The notes under the pieces were generated by a model. The model saw only the letters and a list, made by a program, of their open reading frames with translations, was not told the DNA's origin and did no database searches. DNA of 64,000 nucleotides from Rhizobiales bacterium Ga0077525. GTDB taxonomy: Bacteria; Pseudomonadota; Alphaproteobacteria; Rhizobiales; Xanthobacteraceae. Where the stretch lies: assembly GCA_001464835.1 (NCBI GenBank), contig LNDS01000037.1, positions 40,838-104,837 of the forward strand, in the 5' to 3' direction. The position numbers and the translations under genes are program-made. Shown in pieces: positions 52,480-63,642 of the stretch (positions are counted from its first letter, which is position 1; the number at the start of each line of letters is the position of its first letter).

Positions 52480-53988
52480 TCAAGTCACCTCAAACCAGGC
52501 CGCCATGCCGGTCGCCATGTGTTCGATCATGTGACAATGGATCATCCACTTGCCGGGATTGTCGGCGACAAAGGCGATGCGTTCAGTGCGCTCAGGATCG
52601 ACGATCACGGTGTCGAGCCAATAGGGCTTATGGCTCTCGCCATTGCCGATGAGGTTGCGGAAATGGTGGCCGTGCACATGCATGGCGTGCGGCAAGGCGC
52701 TGCGGTTTGCGAAGTCGAGCACCACAGTGCGCCCGCGTTCCACTTTGAAGATAGGCGGGCCATCGTGGCCGCTCGACGCAATGCCTGCGAGCGCCCAGAT
52801 GCGGTCTTGTGGCGGTAGGCCGTGGCCGCCGAAACCGGCGCCGCCGCCCATGCCGCCCATGCCACCACGCATGCCGCCACCCATCATGCTGCCGCGCCCC
52901 ATCATCATACCCATTCCGCCGCCGTCGAGCGGTATGGCCACCTGTAGGGCACCCGCAAAGTCGAAGTTTTGCGGCAGTGGATTAGCCGGCAGCGCTTTCG
53001 GTTCGGGCAACGGTTCGGCCCGCAACGGCGCGCCGCCGTCATAAACGACGCGGCCAAGTTCCAGCCAGCCGCCGCGCAAGTCGTCGATCAAGATCGGTGC
53101 GCTGGCACCCGGTTTCAGCGTCAGGTCGAGAAACAGATCGACACGGGTGCCGGGGCCGAGCCGCAGGACGCCGTCCGGGACAACCTCAGGCGGGCAGGGT
53201 TGGCCATCGACCGCCATAATGCGCGTGACATGCTCAGGGATGCGGAACTCGAAGATGCGTGCATTCGCGGTGTTGATGATGCGCAGCCTTATCCGTTCAT
53301 TGCTCTTTACTTTCAGGTCGAGCGTGTCCTGGCTGTTGAGCGTGATGTACTGGCCGAGCCGGCCGGCCATCATAGCGTCGTGCATGTTGCCGAAGCTGGG
53401 GTGAACGGCGCCATCGTTGTTCAGCCGCCAGTCATTGACGACCAGCGCAATGTCTTGATCGACCGCGACCGGGTCGCGCTCCTCGACAATCAGCACGCCG
53501 GCGAGGCCGCGCGCCATTTGCTCGGACGACAGGAAGTGCGAGTGGTACCAGAAAGTGCCGGCATCCGGCGGCGTGAAGCGGTAGTCGAAACTCGCGCCGG
53601 GTTCGACGGGCATCTGGGTCAAGTGCGGAACGCCATCCATGGCGTTGGGCAGGCGAATGCCATGCCAATGAATGACCGTCGGTTGGCGCAGGTCGTTGAC
53701 CAGCCGAATCTTGAGTTCTTCGCCTTGTTTTATCCGCAGCGTGGGACCAGGCGACAACCCATCATAGCCCCAGATCGGCGTCGGCGGAGCATTGGGCCCA
53801 CGCAGCGGCGCCATGCCGGGGCGGGCGTGCAGGAGGCGGAAACCATCGGCGCCAAGTTCTTGGCCGCGCGCGGTCGCGGGAGGCATCAGGGCAAGGGCGG
53901 TCAGGCTGGCGCCTGCGCCGGCGAGCCAGGATCGGCGGTTGACGGCCACAGGCGGCCCCTTCGGCTTATCGAGCGGACCATCGGCCAT
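52480..53988 (-). CDS. Multicopper oxidase, Tat-exported, with Met/Gly-rich insert
   Basis: This 502-residue periplasmic multicopper oxidase is of the CueO/CumA kind, likely in copper tolerance or metal oxidation. A Tat motif is at residues 18-19 (NRRSWLAG). Copper ligands are HWHG (107-110), HSH (149-151), HAMHVHGHHF and HCHMIEHMATGM (484-495), so both the type 1 and trinuclear sites are complete. Between domains 2 and 3 lies a Met/Gly-rich stretch (roughly residues 350-385) like the CueO methionine-rich insert, which binds cuprous ions. No copper-resistance partner genes are adjacent. Confidence 0.9.
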   Translation of the reverse strand: MADGPLDKPKGPPVAVNRRSWLAGAGASLTALALMPPATARGQELGADGFRLLHARPGMAPLRGPNAPPTPIWGYDGLSPGPTLRIKQGEELKIRLVNDLRQPTVIHWHGIRLPNAMDGVPHLTQMPVEPGASFDYRFTPPDAGTFWYHSHFLSSEQMARGLAGVLIVEERDPVAVDQDIALVVNDWRLNNDGAVHPSFGNMHDAMMAGRLGQYITLNSQDTLDLKVKSNERIRLRIINTANARIFEFRIPEHVTRIMAVDGQPCPPEVVPDGVLRLGPGTRVDLFLDLTLKPGASAPILIDDLRGGWLELGRVVYDGGAPLRAEPLPEPKALPANPLPQNFDFAGALQVAIPLDGGGMGMMMGRGSMMGGGMRGGMGGMGGGAGFGGHGLPPQDRIWALAGIASSGHDGPPIFKVERGRTVVLDFANRSALPHAMHVHGHHFRNLIGNGESHKPYWLDTVIVDPERTERIAFVADNPGKWMIHCHMIEHMATGMAAWFEVT

Positions 53989-54237
53989 TGTCTAGCCTCG
54001 CTGCTTCGTACCGCCCCATTTGAAGGCTACAAGCTCGAGATGGCGGCCTCTTGAGCTAGCGCAATTAGTGGCTATTTTGTAACGAAACGGCGTGTTTGTG
54101 TCGTCTTTTGCGGCGCGCCGTGCCGCGCCGGGGCCTTGAGGCGGCGGCCGGCCTCGAGAGTGGTGCTGTTTCTGCCTTGCCCGATGCGGCCCGGCGCGTT
54201 ATGCCCGCGCACGAAAATCGTCCTTTGACGGCCCTTT

Positions 54238-54322
<85 letters not shown>

Positions 54323-54467
54323 GCTTTCGGCCGTCTCGTGGACGTTGCGAGCTTAGAGTTTCAGAGTTTTGATGCACGCGGGTAGGTCCCCGCATCCCGA
54401 CACCTCCGGCGCGCCCCGCCATACTGTTAGGCCGGCGCGCGCGCGACAGCAACGAAGTAGTGAGATC

Positions 54468-55826
54468 ATGCAGGTTACCGAAACATTGTCCGAAGGCCTC
54501 AAGCGCGAATACGCTGTGGTCATTTCCGCCGCCGAGCTGGAAGCCAAGGTCAATACGCGCCTGGACGAACTCAAGGACCGCGTGAAGATCAACGGATTCC
54601 GTCCGGGCAAGGTGCCGGTCGCGCATCTCAAGCGCGTCTATGGCCGCTCCGCCATGGCGGAAGTGATCGACGCCACCGTGCGCGACACCAACAACAAGAT
54701 TGTCACCGATGGCGGCTTCAAGCTCGCCTCCGATCCGAAAGTGACGCTGCCGACCGAACAGGCCGAAGTCGAGAAGCTCATCAATGGCGGCACCGACCTG
54801 AGCTACACGGTCGGCATTGAGATCGTGCCGGAGATCAAGCTCGCCAACTTCAAGGACATCAAGCTGACCAGACTGGTCGCCGATGTCAGCGACAGCGAAA
54901 TCGACGAAGGCATTGCCCGCATCGTCGATCAGAACCGCCCCTATGCGCCCAAGGCCGAGGGTGAGAAGGCCGCGACTGGCGACCGCGTCAAGATCGCCTT
55001 CGTCGGCACCATCGGCGGCGTGCCGTTCGAAGGCGGCACCGGCGAAGACATCGACGTCCAGATCGGCTCGAACACTTTCATCCCGGGCTTCGAGGAGCAG
55101 CTCATTGGCATCGCTGCCGGCGAGAACCGCACCGTCAAGGCGACGTTCCCGACCGCCTATGCCAATGCCGAACTAGCCGGTAAGGAAGCCGAATTCGCCG
55201 TCACCGCGAAGTCGATCGAAGCGCCGGGCGCGCTCGCCGTCGACGACGCGTTCGCCAAGTCGCTCGGCCTGGAATCGCTCGCCAAGCTGCGCGACGCGGT
55301 CAAGGACCGCCTCAGCCGCGACATGCAGGCGATGTCGCGCCAAAAGCTCAAGCGCGCGCTGCTCGATGAACTCGACAAGCTGCACACGTTCGAACCGCCG
55401 CCGACCATGGTGGAAGACGAGTTCAGCCGCGTCTGGACGTCGGTCAATGAAGAACTGGCCGCCGAGAAGAAGAGCTTTGCGGACGAGAATACCACCGAGG
55501 AAAAGGCCCGCGAGGAATACCGCGCCATCGCCGCCCGCCGCGTGCGGCTCGGCCTGGTGCTCGCCGAAATCGGCGAGAAGAACAATATTACCGTGACCGA
55601 TGACGAGTTGAGCCGCGCCATCGCCGAGCGGGCGCGCCAGTTCGCCGGGCAGGAGCAGCGGGTGTGGGATTATTTCCGCCAGAACCCGCAGGCCGTCGCC
55701 GGCGTGCGGGCGCCGATCTTCGAGGAAAAGGTGGTCGACTTCATCGTCGAACTCGCCAACGTGACCGACAAGAAGGTATCGAAAGAAGAGCTGTTCAAGC
55801 CGGACGACGAATCGGCGGCGGCCTAG
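54468..55826 (+). CDS. tig: Trigger factor
   Basis: Trigger factor is the ribosome-bound chaperone and prolyl isomerase that meets new chains at the exit tunnel. The 452-residue protein has the N-terminal ribosome-binding domain with the signature [17 protein letters not shown], an FKBP domain (about residues 165-245, [20 protein letters not shown]) and the C-terminal chaperone domain. The ATG at 54468 is the family start; the frame is open further upstream. A hairpin GACGGAG/CTCCGTC follows at 55868-55891. Confidence 0.96.
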   Translation: MQVTETLSEGLKREYAVVISAAELEAKVNTRLDELKDRVKINGFRPGKVPVAHLKRVYGRSAMAEVIDATVRDTNNKIVTDGGFKLASDPKVTLPTEQAEVEKLINGGTDLSYTVGIEIVPEIKLANFKDIKLTRLVADVSDSEIDEGIARIVDQNRPYAPKAEGEKAATGDRVKIAFVGTIGGVPFEGGTGEDIDVQIGSNTFIPGFEEQLIGIAAGENRTVKATFPTAYANAELAGKEAEFAVTAKSIEAPGALAVDDAFAKSLGLESLAKLRDAVKDRLSRDMQAMSRQKLKRALLDELDKLHTFEPPPTMVEDEFSRVWTSVNEELAAEKKSFADENTTEEKAREEYRAIAARRVRLGLVLAEIGEKNNITVTDDELSRAIAERARQFAGQEQRVWDYFRQNPQAVAGVRAPIFEEKVVDFIVELANVTDKKVSKEELFKPDDESAAA

Positions 55827-56003
55827 TCCGGCCTGTCGATTCTCGACGATTTTGTACAGCGGCGTGTGACGGAGCCTTAACGGTCTCCGTCATTCGTCTG
55901 TTTGGGGTCTTGCGCGGAGGCTGTTGCGAAAATAGATCATCGCTGCGATGCGTTGCGGCTAATCTAGCCGGAACGATTCGTGTCGATTTGCCCTGGAGCC
56001 GAA

Positions 56004-56636
56004 ATGCAAAATCCCGTCGATACCTACATGAACCTTGTCCCGATGGTGGTCGAACAGACCAACCGCGGCGAACGGGCCTATGACATTTTTTCGCGGCTCC
56101 TCAAGGAACGGATCATCTTCATCACCGGTCCGATCGAGGACGGCATGGCGACGCTCGTCGTGGCGCAACTGCTGTTTCTCGAGGCCGAGAACCCGAAAAA
56201 AGAAATCTCGATGTACATCAACTCGCCGGGCGGGGTGGTGACGTCGGGCATGGCGATCTACGATACGATGCAGTTCATCCGGCCGCAGGTTTCGACCTTG
56301 TGCGTCGGCCAGGCGGCCTCGATGGGCTCGCTGTTGCTTGCCGCCGGCGCCAAGGACATGCGCTTTGCGCTGCCGAACGCGCGCATCATGGTGCATCAGC
56401 CGTCCGGCGGCTTCCAGGGCCAGGCGACCGACATCATGCTGCACGCGCAGGAGATTTTGAATCTCAAGAAGCGGCTGAACGAAATCTACGTGCACCACAC
56501 CGGGCAGTCGCTGAAGAAGATTGAAGATGCGCTGGAGCGTGACTACTTCCTGACCGCAGACATGGCGAAGGATTTCGGCATCGTCGACAAGGTCATCGAC
56601 AAGCGGCCGCAGGAACTGCTTCCCAAACCTGCGTGA
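56004..56636 (+). CDS. clpP: ATP-dependent Clp protease proteolytic subunit
   Basis: ClpP is the serine protease core that degrades substrates unfolded by ClpX or ClpA. The 210-residue protein has the catalytic triad Ser106 (GQAASMGS), His131 (MVHQPSGG) and Asp180. The start at 56004 follows GGAG; an in-frame start 24 bases upstream is possible. The order tig-clpP-clpX-lon is conserved. Confidence 0.97.
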   Translation: MQNPVDTYMNLVPMVVEQTNRGERAYDIFSRLLKERIIFITGPIEDGMATLVVAQLLFLEAENPKKEISMYINSPGGVVTSGMAIYDTMQFIRPQVSTLCVGQAASMGSLLLAAGAKDMRFALPNARIMVHQPSGGFQGQATDIMLHAQEILNLKKRLNEIYVHHTGQSLKKIEDALERDYFLTADMAKDFGIVDKVIDKRPQELLPKPA

Positions 56637-57014
56637 TTGCCTGCAAAAGTTTCCGTGCGGGGCGCGGCGTCGCCGGCGATGGAGTTCAAGTTTGGGTTCC
56701 GGTGGGCTTCGTCGGGGCGAAAGTTCCTTGCGGTCCGGAAGGCGGGCCGCAAAACGTGGTGTCGAAAAAGTGCATATTCTGCACAATCTGGCCGCACGTT
56801 ATCGTTAATACATTCTTGATTATCATGCCGTTAGCATGCTTCGCTTAGGGTGTGGGAGTGTAAGACGGGATCGCAGGCCTCCCGATGGTTTGGCCGCCGT
56901 GCTGGATACCCGGCGCGAAACTTGCTTCGTTGGATGTGGCGAGTAACTCCGGTTCGCCGACCGCGGAGAGTTCGAACGAGTTATGCTCGATCGAGTGTGA
57001 CGTTGGAGAATGGA
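56637..57014. other. 378-bp gap between clpP and clpX
   Basis: No gene is seen. An inverted repeat GTGCA-TATTC-TGCAC lies at 56769-56783, and an A+T-rich stretch at about 56785-56830, unusual here, is the likely place of a clpX promoter. No exact -35/-10 pair was fixed. Confidence 0.6.
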
Positions 57015-58292
57015 ATGAGCAAAGTCGGCGGCAGCGATTCCAAGAACACCCTGTACTGCTCGTTCTGCGGCAAGAGCCAGCACGAAGTGCGCAAGCTCAT
57101 CGCCGGCCCGACCGTGTTCATCTGCGATGAATGCGTCGAGCTGTGCATGGACATCATCCGCGAGGAAAACAAATCCTCGCTGGTCAAGTCGCGCGACGGC
57201 ATTCCGACGCCGAAAGAAATCTGCAAGGTCCTCGACGATTACGTGATCGGTCAGATGCATGCCAAGCGCGTGCTCTCGGTCGCCGTGCACAATCACTACA
57301 AGCGCCTCAATCACCAGGCCAAGCACAACGACGTCGAGCTGGCCAAGTCGAACATCCTTCTGATCGGGCCGACCGGCTCGGGCAAGACGCTGCTGGCGCA
57401 GACTTTGGCGCGCATCCTCGACGTGCCGTTCACGATGGCGGACGCCACGACCTTGACCGAAGCCGGTTACGTCGGCGAGGACGTCGAGAACATCATTCTC
57501 AAGCTGTTGCAGGCCGCCGACTACAATGTCGAACGCGCCCAGCGCGGCATCGTCTATATCGACGAAATCGACAAGATTTCGCGCAAGTCCGACAATCCCT
57601 CGATCACCCGCGATGTGTCGGGCGAGGGCGTGCAGCAGGCCTTGCTGAAGATCATGGAAGGCACGGTTGCCTCGGTGCCGCCGCAGGGCGGCCGCAAGCA
57701 TCCGCAGCAGGAGTTTTTGCAGGTCGATACCACCAATATCCTGTTCGTGTGCGGCGGCGCGTTCTCCGGCCTCGACAAGATCATCTCGTCGCGCGGCAAG
57801 TCGACCTCGATCGGCTTCGGCGCCCGCGTCTCGGCGCCGGAAGACCGCAAGTCCGGCGAAATCTTCCGCGAGGTCGAGCCTGAGGATCTGCTTAAATACG
57901 GCCTGATCCCGGAATTCGTCGGCCGTCTGCCGGTGGTGGCGACGCTTGAGGATCTCGACGAAACGTCGCTGAAGAAAATTTTGGTCGATCCGAAGAACGC
58001 TTTGGTCAAGCAGTACCAGCGCCTGTTCGAAATGGAGTCGATCGATCTGACGCTCGCCGAAGAGGCCCTTGGCGCGATTGCCCGCAAGGCGATCGAACGC
58101 AAGACCGGCGCGCGCGGCCTGCGTTCCATCATGGAAGGCATCCTGCTCGACACCATGTTCGATCTGCCGAGCCTGGAAGGCGTCGAGGAAGTCGTGATCT
58201 CGAAGGAAGTGGTCGAGGGCACAGCGCGCCCGCTCTACATCTACGCCGACCGTTCCGACCGCACGGCTGATCAGGGTTCAGCCAGCGCCTAA
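57015..58292 (+). CDS. clpX: ATP-dependent Clp protease ATP-binding subunit ClpX
   Basis: ClpX unfolds tagged proteins, including ssrA-tagged chains, and feeds them to ClpP. The 425-residue protein has the zinc-binding domain with cysteines 15, 18, 37 and 40, the Walker A GPTGSGKT at about 118-125, the Walker B segment VYIDEIDKI and the pore-loop and IGF-loop regions (the latter around TSIGFGARV). The ATG at 57015 begins at the zinc domain; open frame upstream is not conserved. Confidence 0.97.
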   Translation: MSKVGGSDSKNTLYCSFCGKSQHEVRKLIAGPTVFICDECVELCMDIIREENKSSLVKSRDGIPTPKEICKVLDDYVIGQMHAKRVLSVAVHNHYKRLNHQAKHNDVELAKSNILLIGPTGSGKTLLAQTLARILDVPFTMADATTLTEAGYVGEDVENIILKLLQAADYNVERAQRGIVYIDEIDKISRKSDNPSITRDVSGEGVQQALLKIMEGTVASVPPQGGRKHPQQEFLQVDTTNILFVCGGAFSGLDKIISSRGKSTSIGFGARVSAPEDRKSGEIFREVEPEDLLKYGLIPEFVGRLPVVATLEDLDETSLKKILVDPKNALVKQYQRLFEMESIDLTLAEEALGAIARKAIERKTGARGLRSIMEGILLDTMFDLPSLEGVEEVVISKEVVEGTARPLYIYADRSDRTADQGSASA

Positions 58293-58312
58293 ATGGCATC
58301 GACTGAATAGCG

Positions 58313-58336
58313 TCAAGGCCGGGAAACCGGCCTTGA
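58313..58336 (+). terminator. Hairpin after clpX
   Basis: TCAAGGCCGG-GAAA-CCGGCCTTGA is a perfect 10-bp stem with a GAAA tetraloop, 20 bases past the clpX stop. The T-run is short (GTTT), so it may be a weak terminator or a 3' end stabiliser. Confidence 0.6.
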
Positions 58337-58705
58337 GTTTCCGGGGATTCGGGGCTTCGTGCCCGCGAGGAACCCCGACGCGGGATAACCTACCTCGGTA
58401 GGGCGGATTGTTAGCCGAATCGACCCGTTTGTGGTGTCGTTGCGTCTCTTAAGTCCCATCTTAACGTGAATTCCGGGGCTTACTTGCGGAGCGTAAAGCG
58501 TCATCCTACGTATAGTGTCGAAGACGGGCTTAAGTGCAAATCATCGAAGCGACTTCCGGGTGAGGCTTTTGGGGACCGTCCCTCAAGGTTCCGTGAAACG
58601 GCGTTCGTTAGCGGCCCTCACCCCCACACACGACTGGCACTGTTCTTAAGATGCCGCCTTGGCGGGTCGAAGGACGGGGGCGCAACAAAAAAGGACGTAA
58701 GTGAA
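58337..58705. other. Non-coding stretch between the clpX hairpin and lon
   Basis: No gene is seen in this part of the 413-bp clpX-lon gap. It contains the heat-shock-like boxes at 58483-58510. The open frame upstream of the lon ATG (from 58466) covers the promoter and does not look coding. Confidence 0.6.
58483..58510 (+). promoter_or_regulatory. Possible RpoH (heat-shock) promoter of lon
   Basis: CTTGCG at 58483-58488 and CCTACG at 58505-58510 are 16 bp apart, resembling the alphaproteobacterial sigma-32 pattern CTTGnn-N16-CCTATnT. It would give a leader of about 190 bases. The -10 fits less well than the -35. Confidence 0.35.
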
Positions 58706-61144
58706 ATGACCACCAAGCCACGACCCACGCTGCAGCCTGGCGAAACGCGCGCCTATCCGGTTCTGCCGTTGCGCGACATCGTGGTGTTTCCGCACATGAT
58801 CGTTCCGCTCTTCGTCGGCCGCGAAAAGTCGATCAAGGCGCTTGAAGAAGTCATGCGCTCCGACACCTTCATTTTGCTGGCGACGCAGAAGAACGCGTCC
58901 GACGACGATCCGGCAGTCGACTCGATCTTCGAGGTCGGCACGCTGGCCAGCGTTCTGCAACTGCTCAAGCTGCCCGATGGCACCGTCAAGGTGCTGGTCG
59001 AAGGCGCGACGCGCGCCAAGGTCATCAAGTACAACGACCGCGAAGAATATTATGAAGCCGACGCCACCGCGCTCGCCGACGACATGGGCGAGAAGGTCGA
59101 AGCCGAGGCGATGGCGCGTTCGGTCGTCACCGAATTCGAAAACTATGTGAAGCTGAACAAGAAGGTGTCGCCGGAAGTTGTCGGCGTGATCCAGCAGATC
59201 GAGGATTACGCCAAGCTCGCCGACACAGTGGCTTCGCATCTCGCCGTCAAGATTCCGGACAAGCAGGAAATCCTCGAGACGCCGTCCATCACCGCGCGCC
59301 TGGAGAAGGTGCTCGGCCTGATGGAGAGCGAGATCTCGGTGCTGCAGGTGGAAAAGCGCATCCGTACCCGCGTCAAGCGGCAGATGGAGAAGACGCAGCG
59401 CGAGTACTACCTCAACGAACAGATGAAGGCGATCCAGAAGGAGCTTGGCGACGAGGAGGGCAAGGACGAACTTGCCGAACTCGAAGACAAGATCAAGAAG
59501 ACCAAGCTGTCGAAGGAAGCCCGTGACAAGGCGACCCATGAGCTCAAGAAGCTGCGCCAGATGTCGCCGATGTCGGCCGAGGCCACCGTCGTGCGCAACT
59601 ACCTGGATTGGCTGTTGTCGATCCCGTGGGGCAAGCGCAGCAAGGTCAAGAAGGACCTCACTGCCGCCGAGACGATTCTCGATGCCGATCACTATGGCCT
59701 CGAGAAGGTCAAGGAGCGCATCGTCGAGTATCTCGCCGTGCAGCAGCGCGCCAACAAGTTGACCGGCCCGATCCTGTGCCTGGTCGGCCCTCCGGGCGTC
59801 GGCAAGACCTCGCTCGGCAAGTCGATCGCCAAGGCGACCGGCCGTGAGTTCGTGCGCGTGTCGCTCGGCGGCGTGCGTGACGAAGCGGAAATCCGCGGTC
59901 ACCGGCGGACTTACATCGGCTCGATGCCCGGCAAGATCATCCAGTCGATGCGCAAGGCCAAGACCTCGAACCCGCTGTTCCTGCTCGACGAGATCGACAA
60001 GATGGGCGCCGATTTCCGCGGCGATCCGTCATCGGCTCTGCTTGAGGTTCTCGACCCCGAACAGAACGCGACCTTCGCCGACCACTATCTGGAAGTCGAC
60101 TACGATCTGTCGAACGTGATGTTCATCACGACCGCCAACACGCTCAACATTCCCGGGCCGTTGATGGATCGCATGGAGATCATCCGCATCGCCGGCTACA
60201 CCGAGGACGAGAAAGTCGAAATCGCGCGCAAGCATCTGATTCCGCACGCGGTCGCCAAGCACGGCCTCGAGATGAAGGAATGGTCGATCGACGACGAGGC
60301 CCTGCTGCTGATGATCCGCCGTTACACGCGGGAAGCGGGCGTCCGCAGTCTCGAGCGCGAATTGTCGACTTTGATCCGCAAGGCGGTGAAGGAGTTGATG
60401 ACGTCGAAGAAGAAGGCCATCGCCGTCACCGCGGCGACCGTCGCCGATTATCTCGGCGTGGCGAAGTACCGCTACGGCGAGATCGAAGCCGAGGATCTGA
60501 TCGGCATGGTCACCGGACTGGCGTGGACCGACGTGGGCGGCGAGTTGCTGACCATCGAGGGCGTCATGATGCCGGGCAAGGGCAAGATGACCGTCACCGG
60601 CAATTTGCGTGACGTGATGAAGGAGTCGATCTCGGCGGCGGCGTCCTACGTGCGCTCGCGCGCGGTCGCCTTCGGCATCGAGCCGCCTTTGTTCGACAAG
60701 CGCGACATCCACGTGCACGTGCCGGAAGGCGCGACGCCGAAGGACGGACCGTCGGCCGGCGTCGCCATGATCACGGCGATCGTCTCGATCATGACCGGCA
60801 TTCCGGTGCGTCGTGACGTCGCCATGACCGGCGAGATCACGTTGCGCGGCCGCGTGCTGCCGATCGGCGGCCTGAAGGAAAAGCTGCTGGCCGCTGCCCG
60901 CGGCGGCATGAAGACCGTGCTGATCCCGGAAGAGAACGCCAAGGACCTTCCGGAGATTTCCGAGGCGATCAAGAAGCACCTCGAGATCATCCCGGTCAGC
61001 CGCATGGACGAGGTCATCGCTCGTGCGCTGGTCAGGAAGCCGGAGCCGATCGAGTGGGACGAGGCGAGCGCCAAGATGGCGGCCGCCGCGGCCACGGCCG
61101 GCGAGCCGCCGGTGATCGACGAGGACGGCATCACCGCGCACTAG
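58706..61144 (+). CDS. lon: ATP-dependent protease Lon
   Basis: Lon degrades damaged and regulatory proteins. The 812-residue protein has the N-terminal LON domain ([26 protein letters not shown]), an AAA+ module with Walker [10 protein letters not shown] and Walker [10 protein letters not shown], and the protease domain with catalytic Ser683 (PKDGPSAG) and Lys726 ([10 protein letters not shown]). The ATG at 58706 is preceded by AAGGA and begins at the conserved N-terminus. Confidence 0.98.
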   Translation: MTTKPRPTLQPGETRAYPVLPLRDIVVFPHMIVPLFVGREKSIKALEEVMRSDTFILLATQKNASDDDPAVDSIFEVGTLASVLQLLKLPDGTVKVLVEGATRAKVIKYNDREEYYEADATALADDMGEKVEAEAMARSVVTEFENYVKLNKKVSPEVVGVIQQIEDYAKLADTVASHLAVKIPDKQEILETPSITARLEKVLGLMESEISVLQVEKRIRTRVKRQMEKTQREYYLNEQMKAIQKELGDEEGKDELAELEDKIKKTKLSKEARDKATHELKKLRQMSPMSAEATVVRNYLDWLLSIPWGKRSKVKKDLTAAETILDADHYGLEKVKERIVEYLAVQQRANKLTGPILCLVGPPGVGKTSLGKSIAKATGREFVRVSLGGVRDEAEIRGHRRTYIGSMPGKIIQSMRKAKTSNPLFLLDEIDKMGADFRGDPSSALLEVLDPEQNATFADHYLEVDYDLSNVMFITTANTLNIPGPLMDRMEIIRIAGYTEDEKVEIARKHLIPHAVAKHGLEMKEWSIDDEALLLMIRRYTREAGVRSLERELSTLIRKAVKELMTSKKKAIAVTAATVADYLGVAKYRYGEIEAEDLIGMVTGLAWTDVGGELLTIEGVMMPGKGKMTVTGNLRDVMKESISAAASYVRSRAVAFGIEPPLFDKRDIHVHVPEGATPKDGPSAGVAMITAIVSIMTGIPVRRDVAMTGEITLRGRVLPIGGLKEKLLAAARGGMKTVLIPEENAKDLPEISEAIKKHLEIIPVSRMDEVIARALVRKPEPIEWDEASAKMAAAAATAGEPPVIDEDGITAH

Positions 61145-61169
61145 GCCGGACCGGCCAACACCAATGCAG

Positions 61170-61198
61170 AACGGCGCTCCGTAAGGGGCGCCGTTTTT
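61170..61198 (+). terminator. Intrinsic terminator after lon
   Basis: AACGGCGC and GCGCCGTT pair around TCCGTAAGGG and are followed by five Ts. It separates lon from the oppositely oriented tRNA-Val. Confidence 0.85.
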
Positions 61199-61208
61199 GC
61201 TTGGAAAC

Positions 61209-61284
61209 TGGTGGGCGATGACGGACTCGAACCGCCGACATCCTCCGTGTAAAGGAGGCGCTCTACCAACTGAGCTAATCGCCC
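61209..61284 (-). tRNA. tRNA-Val(TAC)
   Basis: On the minus strand GGGCGAT/ATCGCCC forms the acceptor stem, CCTCC-TTTACAC-GGAGG the anticodon arm (anticodon TAC), and GTTCGAGTC lies in the T arm. The 3' CCA is encoded (61209-61211). Total 76 bases. Confidence 0.95.
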
Positions 61285-61330
61285 GATTTGTGTCGTTTAT
61301 CGCTATATCGGCCGGTGAACAAGCGGCGGT

Positions 61331-62584
61331 TTACGCCCTTTCTTCCCACAAAGCCGCCAGATGCACGATGGTGCGCACCGCGGCTTCCATGTCCTGGACC
61401 GAAACCCATTCCAGCGTTGAGTGGAAGGCGTGCTCGCCGGCGAAGATGTTGGGGCAGGGCAGGCCCATGAAGGATAGCCTCGAGCCGTCGGTGCCGCCGC
61501 GAATGCTGCTCTTGACCGGCGCAAGGCCGGCGCGGCGCACCGCTTCCATGGCGTTGTCGATAATTTGCGGGTGCTTGTCGAGCACCTCCTTCATATTGCG
61601 GTATTGCGGCTTGATCTCGAGTCGGTAGGTCGAACGCGGGAAATCGCGCAACACTTGCTTGATTGTCTGTTCGAGCAGCGCCTCCTTGTCGCGCAGGCCC
61701 TGTTCGGTGAAATCGCGGACGATGAACTTGAGCGTCGCCTGGCCGAGCTGCGCGCTGAGGCCGTGCGGATGGAGAAAGCCTTCCTTGCCCTCGGTCGTCT
61801 CTGGCGTGCAGGTGTCCTTGGGCAGCGCGTCGATGATCCGCGCCGCGATCTTGATGGCGTTTTCCATCTTGCCCTTGGCAAAGCCCGGATGGGCGGAAAC
61901 GCCGTCGATGACGACGGTTGCCCCATCGGCCGAGAAGGTCTCGTCCTCGATATGGCCGGCGCTCTCGCCATCGATCGTGTAGGCGAAGTCGGCGGCGAGC
62001 CGCTTGAGGTCGGCCTTATCGACGCCGCGGCCGATCTCTTCATCGGGCGTGAACAGCACCTTGATGGTGCCGTGCTTGATTTCCGGGTGCTGCACCAGGA
62101 AGCGCATGGCATCGACGATCTCGGCCAGTCCCGCCTTGTTGTCGGCGCCCAGCAATGTCGTGCCGTTGGAGGTGACGATTTCGTTGCCGATCTGCGCGGC
62201 TAGCGCAGGGTGCTCGGCGGCACGGATGACCTGGCTTGGATCGCCGGGCAGCGTGATGTCGCCGCCCTGATAGTTGCGCCACAGTTGCGGCTTGACGTTC
62301 GTGCCGGAACAATCCGGCGAGGTGTCCATATGCGAGCAGAAGCAGATCACCGGCACGGACTTGCCCGTGTTGGCCGGAAGGGTCGCATAGACATAGCCGT
62401 TGCCGTCGATATCGGCGTCGCGGAGGCCGATAGCGCGCAGTTCGGTCACCAGCAGGCGGCCGAGGTCTTTTTGCTTCTCGGTCGAGGGACATGACGGTGA
62501 GTCAGGATCGGACTGCGTGTCGATGACGACGTAACGCAGGAAGCGCTCGAGCACGGTATAGTCGAAAGTGGGCCAAGTCGGCAC
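61331..62584 (-). CDS. pepT: Peptidase T (tripeptide aminopeptidase)
   Basis: PepT removes N-terminal residues from tripeptides in the cytosol. The 417-residue M20 metallopeptidase has zinc-site motifs FCSHMDTSPD, LLGADNKAGLAEIVDAM, FTPDEEIGRGVDKAD and YTIDGESAGHIEDETF. The C-terminal SIRGGTDGSRLSFMGLPCPNIFAGEHAFHS completes the site. The start is GTG at 62584 with GGAG about 12 bases upstream. Confidence 0.94.
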   Translation of the reverse strand: MPTWPTFDYTVLERFLRYVVIDTQSDPDSPSCPSTEKQKDLGRLLVTELRAIGLRDADIDGNGYVYATLPANTGKSVPVICFCSHMDTSPDCSGTNVKPQLWRNYQGGDITLPGDPSQVIRAAEHPALAAQIGNEIVTSNGTTLLGADNKAGLAEIVDAMRFLVQHPEIKHGTIKVLFTPDEEIGRGVDKADLKRLAADFAYTIDGESAGHIEDETFSADGATVVIDGVSAHPGFAKGKMENAIKIAARIIDALPKDTCTPETTEGKEGFLHPHGLSAQLGQATLKFIVRDFTEQGLRDKEALLEQTIKQVLRDFPRSTYRLEIKPQYRNMKEVLDKHPQIIDNAMEAVRRAGLAPVKSSIRGGTDGSRLSFMGLPCPNIFAGEHAFHSTLEWVSVQDMEAAVRTIVHLAALWEERA

Positions 62585-62648
62585 GGTAACGGTTTCTCCG
62601 GTGCAGTTGGGTTTCGCAGTGCGATTGTCACGCGCTGCTGCGGGCCGG

Positions 62649-63578
62649 TCAGGTCGATTTCGGCGACCAGCCGATCTTTTTCAAGGCACGCAAGTCCTGC
62701 AAAGCCTCGTCCATAAGCCAGTCACGGAAGGTGACGATCTTCGGTGTATTGGATACGGCTTTCGGGCAAATGATCCAGTAGGTCTTTGACAGCGGCAGCG
62801 CTTTTGCGAAAGGGCGCACCAATCGGCCGTTGATCAAATCCCAAGCGGCCAAGGCGCTTCGCGCCAATGCAATGCCCTGGCCATTGATAGCGGCATCGAT
62901 TGCCATGCTTGCGGTATTGAGAACGGGTCCGTGCATAACGTCGCCATCGGCAATGCCGACCGTGCGCAGCCACTTCGTCCAGTCCATTCGGTTGTTCAGA
63001 TGAATCAGCGGAAATTTCAAAATATCGGCCGGCTTGTCGAGCCGCGCTCGTCCGGCGGACAGCTTCGGGCTGCAGACGGCAAAGAGTTCTTCGTTACACA
63101 ACTGGACGGTTTCCAATCCGGGCCAGTTGCCGTCGCCGTGCCGGACGGCCATGTCGACGTCTTCGCGCGCAAAGTCGACGTGATGCAAACTCGCCGAAAT
63201 GCGCAGGTCGATGCTGGGATGTGCTTCGGCGAAATGACCGAGTCGGTGCACCAGCCATTTGGCCGCAAAATCGGGTGACGTACTGACCGTAAGCACGCCC
63301 GCATTTTGTCGCTGTAGCAGACGTTCTGTGCCAACCGCGATCCGGTCAAGAGCGTCGCGCACGACCGCAAGGTAGTCGCGGCCCGCCTCCGTGATGATCA
63401 GCCGCTGGCGTTCACGATTAAACAGTTTAAGCGCCAGGTCGGTCTCAAGCGCTTTGACTTGATGGCTGACGGCCCCCTGTGTGACGCAGAGCTCTTCGGC
63501 CGCGCGCGTAAAGCTCTCGTGCCGGGCGGCGGCCTCGAAAGCCTTCAGGGCGTTGAGCGGCGGTAGGCGCGGGCGCAT
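62649..63578 (-). CDS. LysR-family regulator (GcvA-like)
   Basis: This 309-residue LysR-type regulator has an N-terminal winged helix (LPPLNALKAFEAAARHESFTRAAEELCVTQGAVSHQVKALE) of the GcvA subgroup and a C-terminal effector domain (LTVSTSPDFAAKWLVHRLGHF). GcvA controls glycine cleavage in enterobacteria; its many alphaproteobacterial paralogues have other, mostly unknown targets, so the name gcvA is not used. It is divergent from a DUF1127 gene, which may be its target. The 64-bp gap to pepT has no feature. Confidence 0.88.
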   Translation of the reverse strand: MRPRLPPLNALKAFEAAARHESFTRAAEELCVTQGAVSHQVKALETDLALKLFNRERQRLIITEAGRDYLAVVRDALDRIAVGTERLLQRQNAGVLTVSTSPDFAAKWLVHRLGHFAEAHPSIDLRISASLHHVDFAREDVDMAVRHGDGNWPGLETVQLCNEELFAVCSPKLSAGRARLDKPADILKFPLIHLNNRMDWTKWLRTVGIADGDVMHGPVLNTASMAIDAAINGQGIALARSALAAWDLINGRLVRPFAKALPLSKTYWIICPKAVSNTPKIVTFRDWLMDEALQDLRALKKIGWSPKST

Positions 63579-63615
63579 CGCTGGACATCATTAGAAAAAC
63601 TACGGCAGGCCAGAG

Positions 63616-63627
63616 AAAGCATGCTTT
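63616..63627. promoter_or_regulatory. Perfect 12-bp palindrome AAAGCATGCTTT in the LysR-DUF1127 gap
   Basis: The palindrome lies about 38 bases upstream of the LysR start and 80 bases upstream of the divergent DUF1127 ATG, a usual place for a regulator's operator. It does not contain the typical LysR T-N11-A core, so the regulator is uncertain. Confidence 0.35.
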
Positions 63628-63642
63628 GCGGTCGAACCTTTG

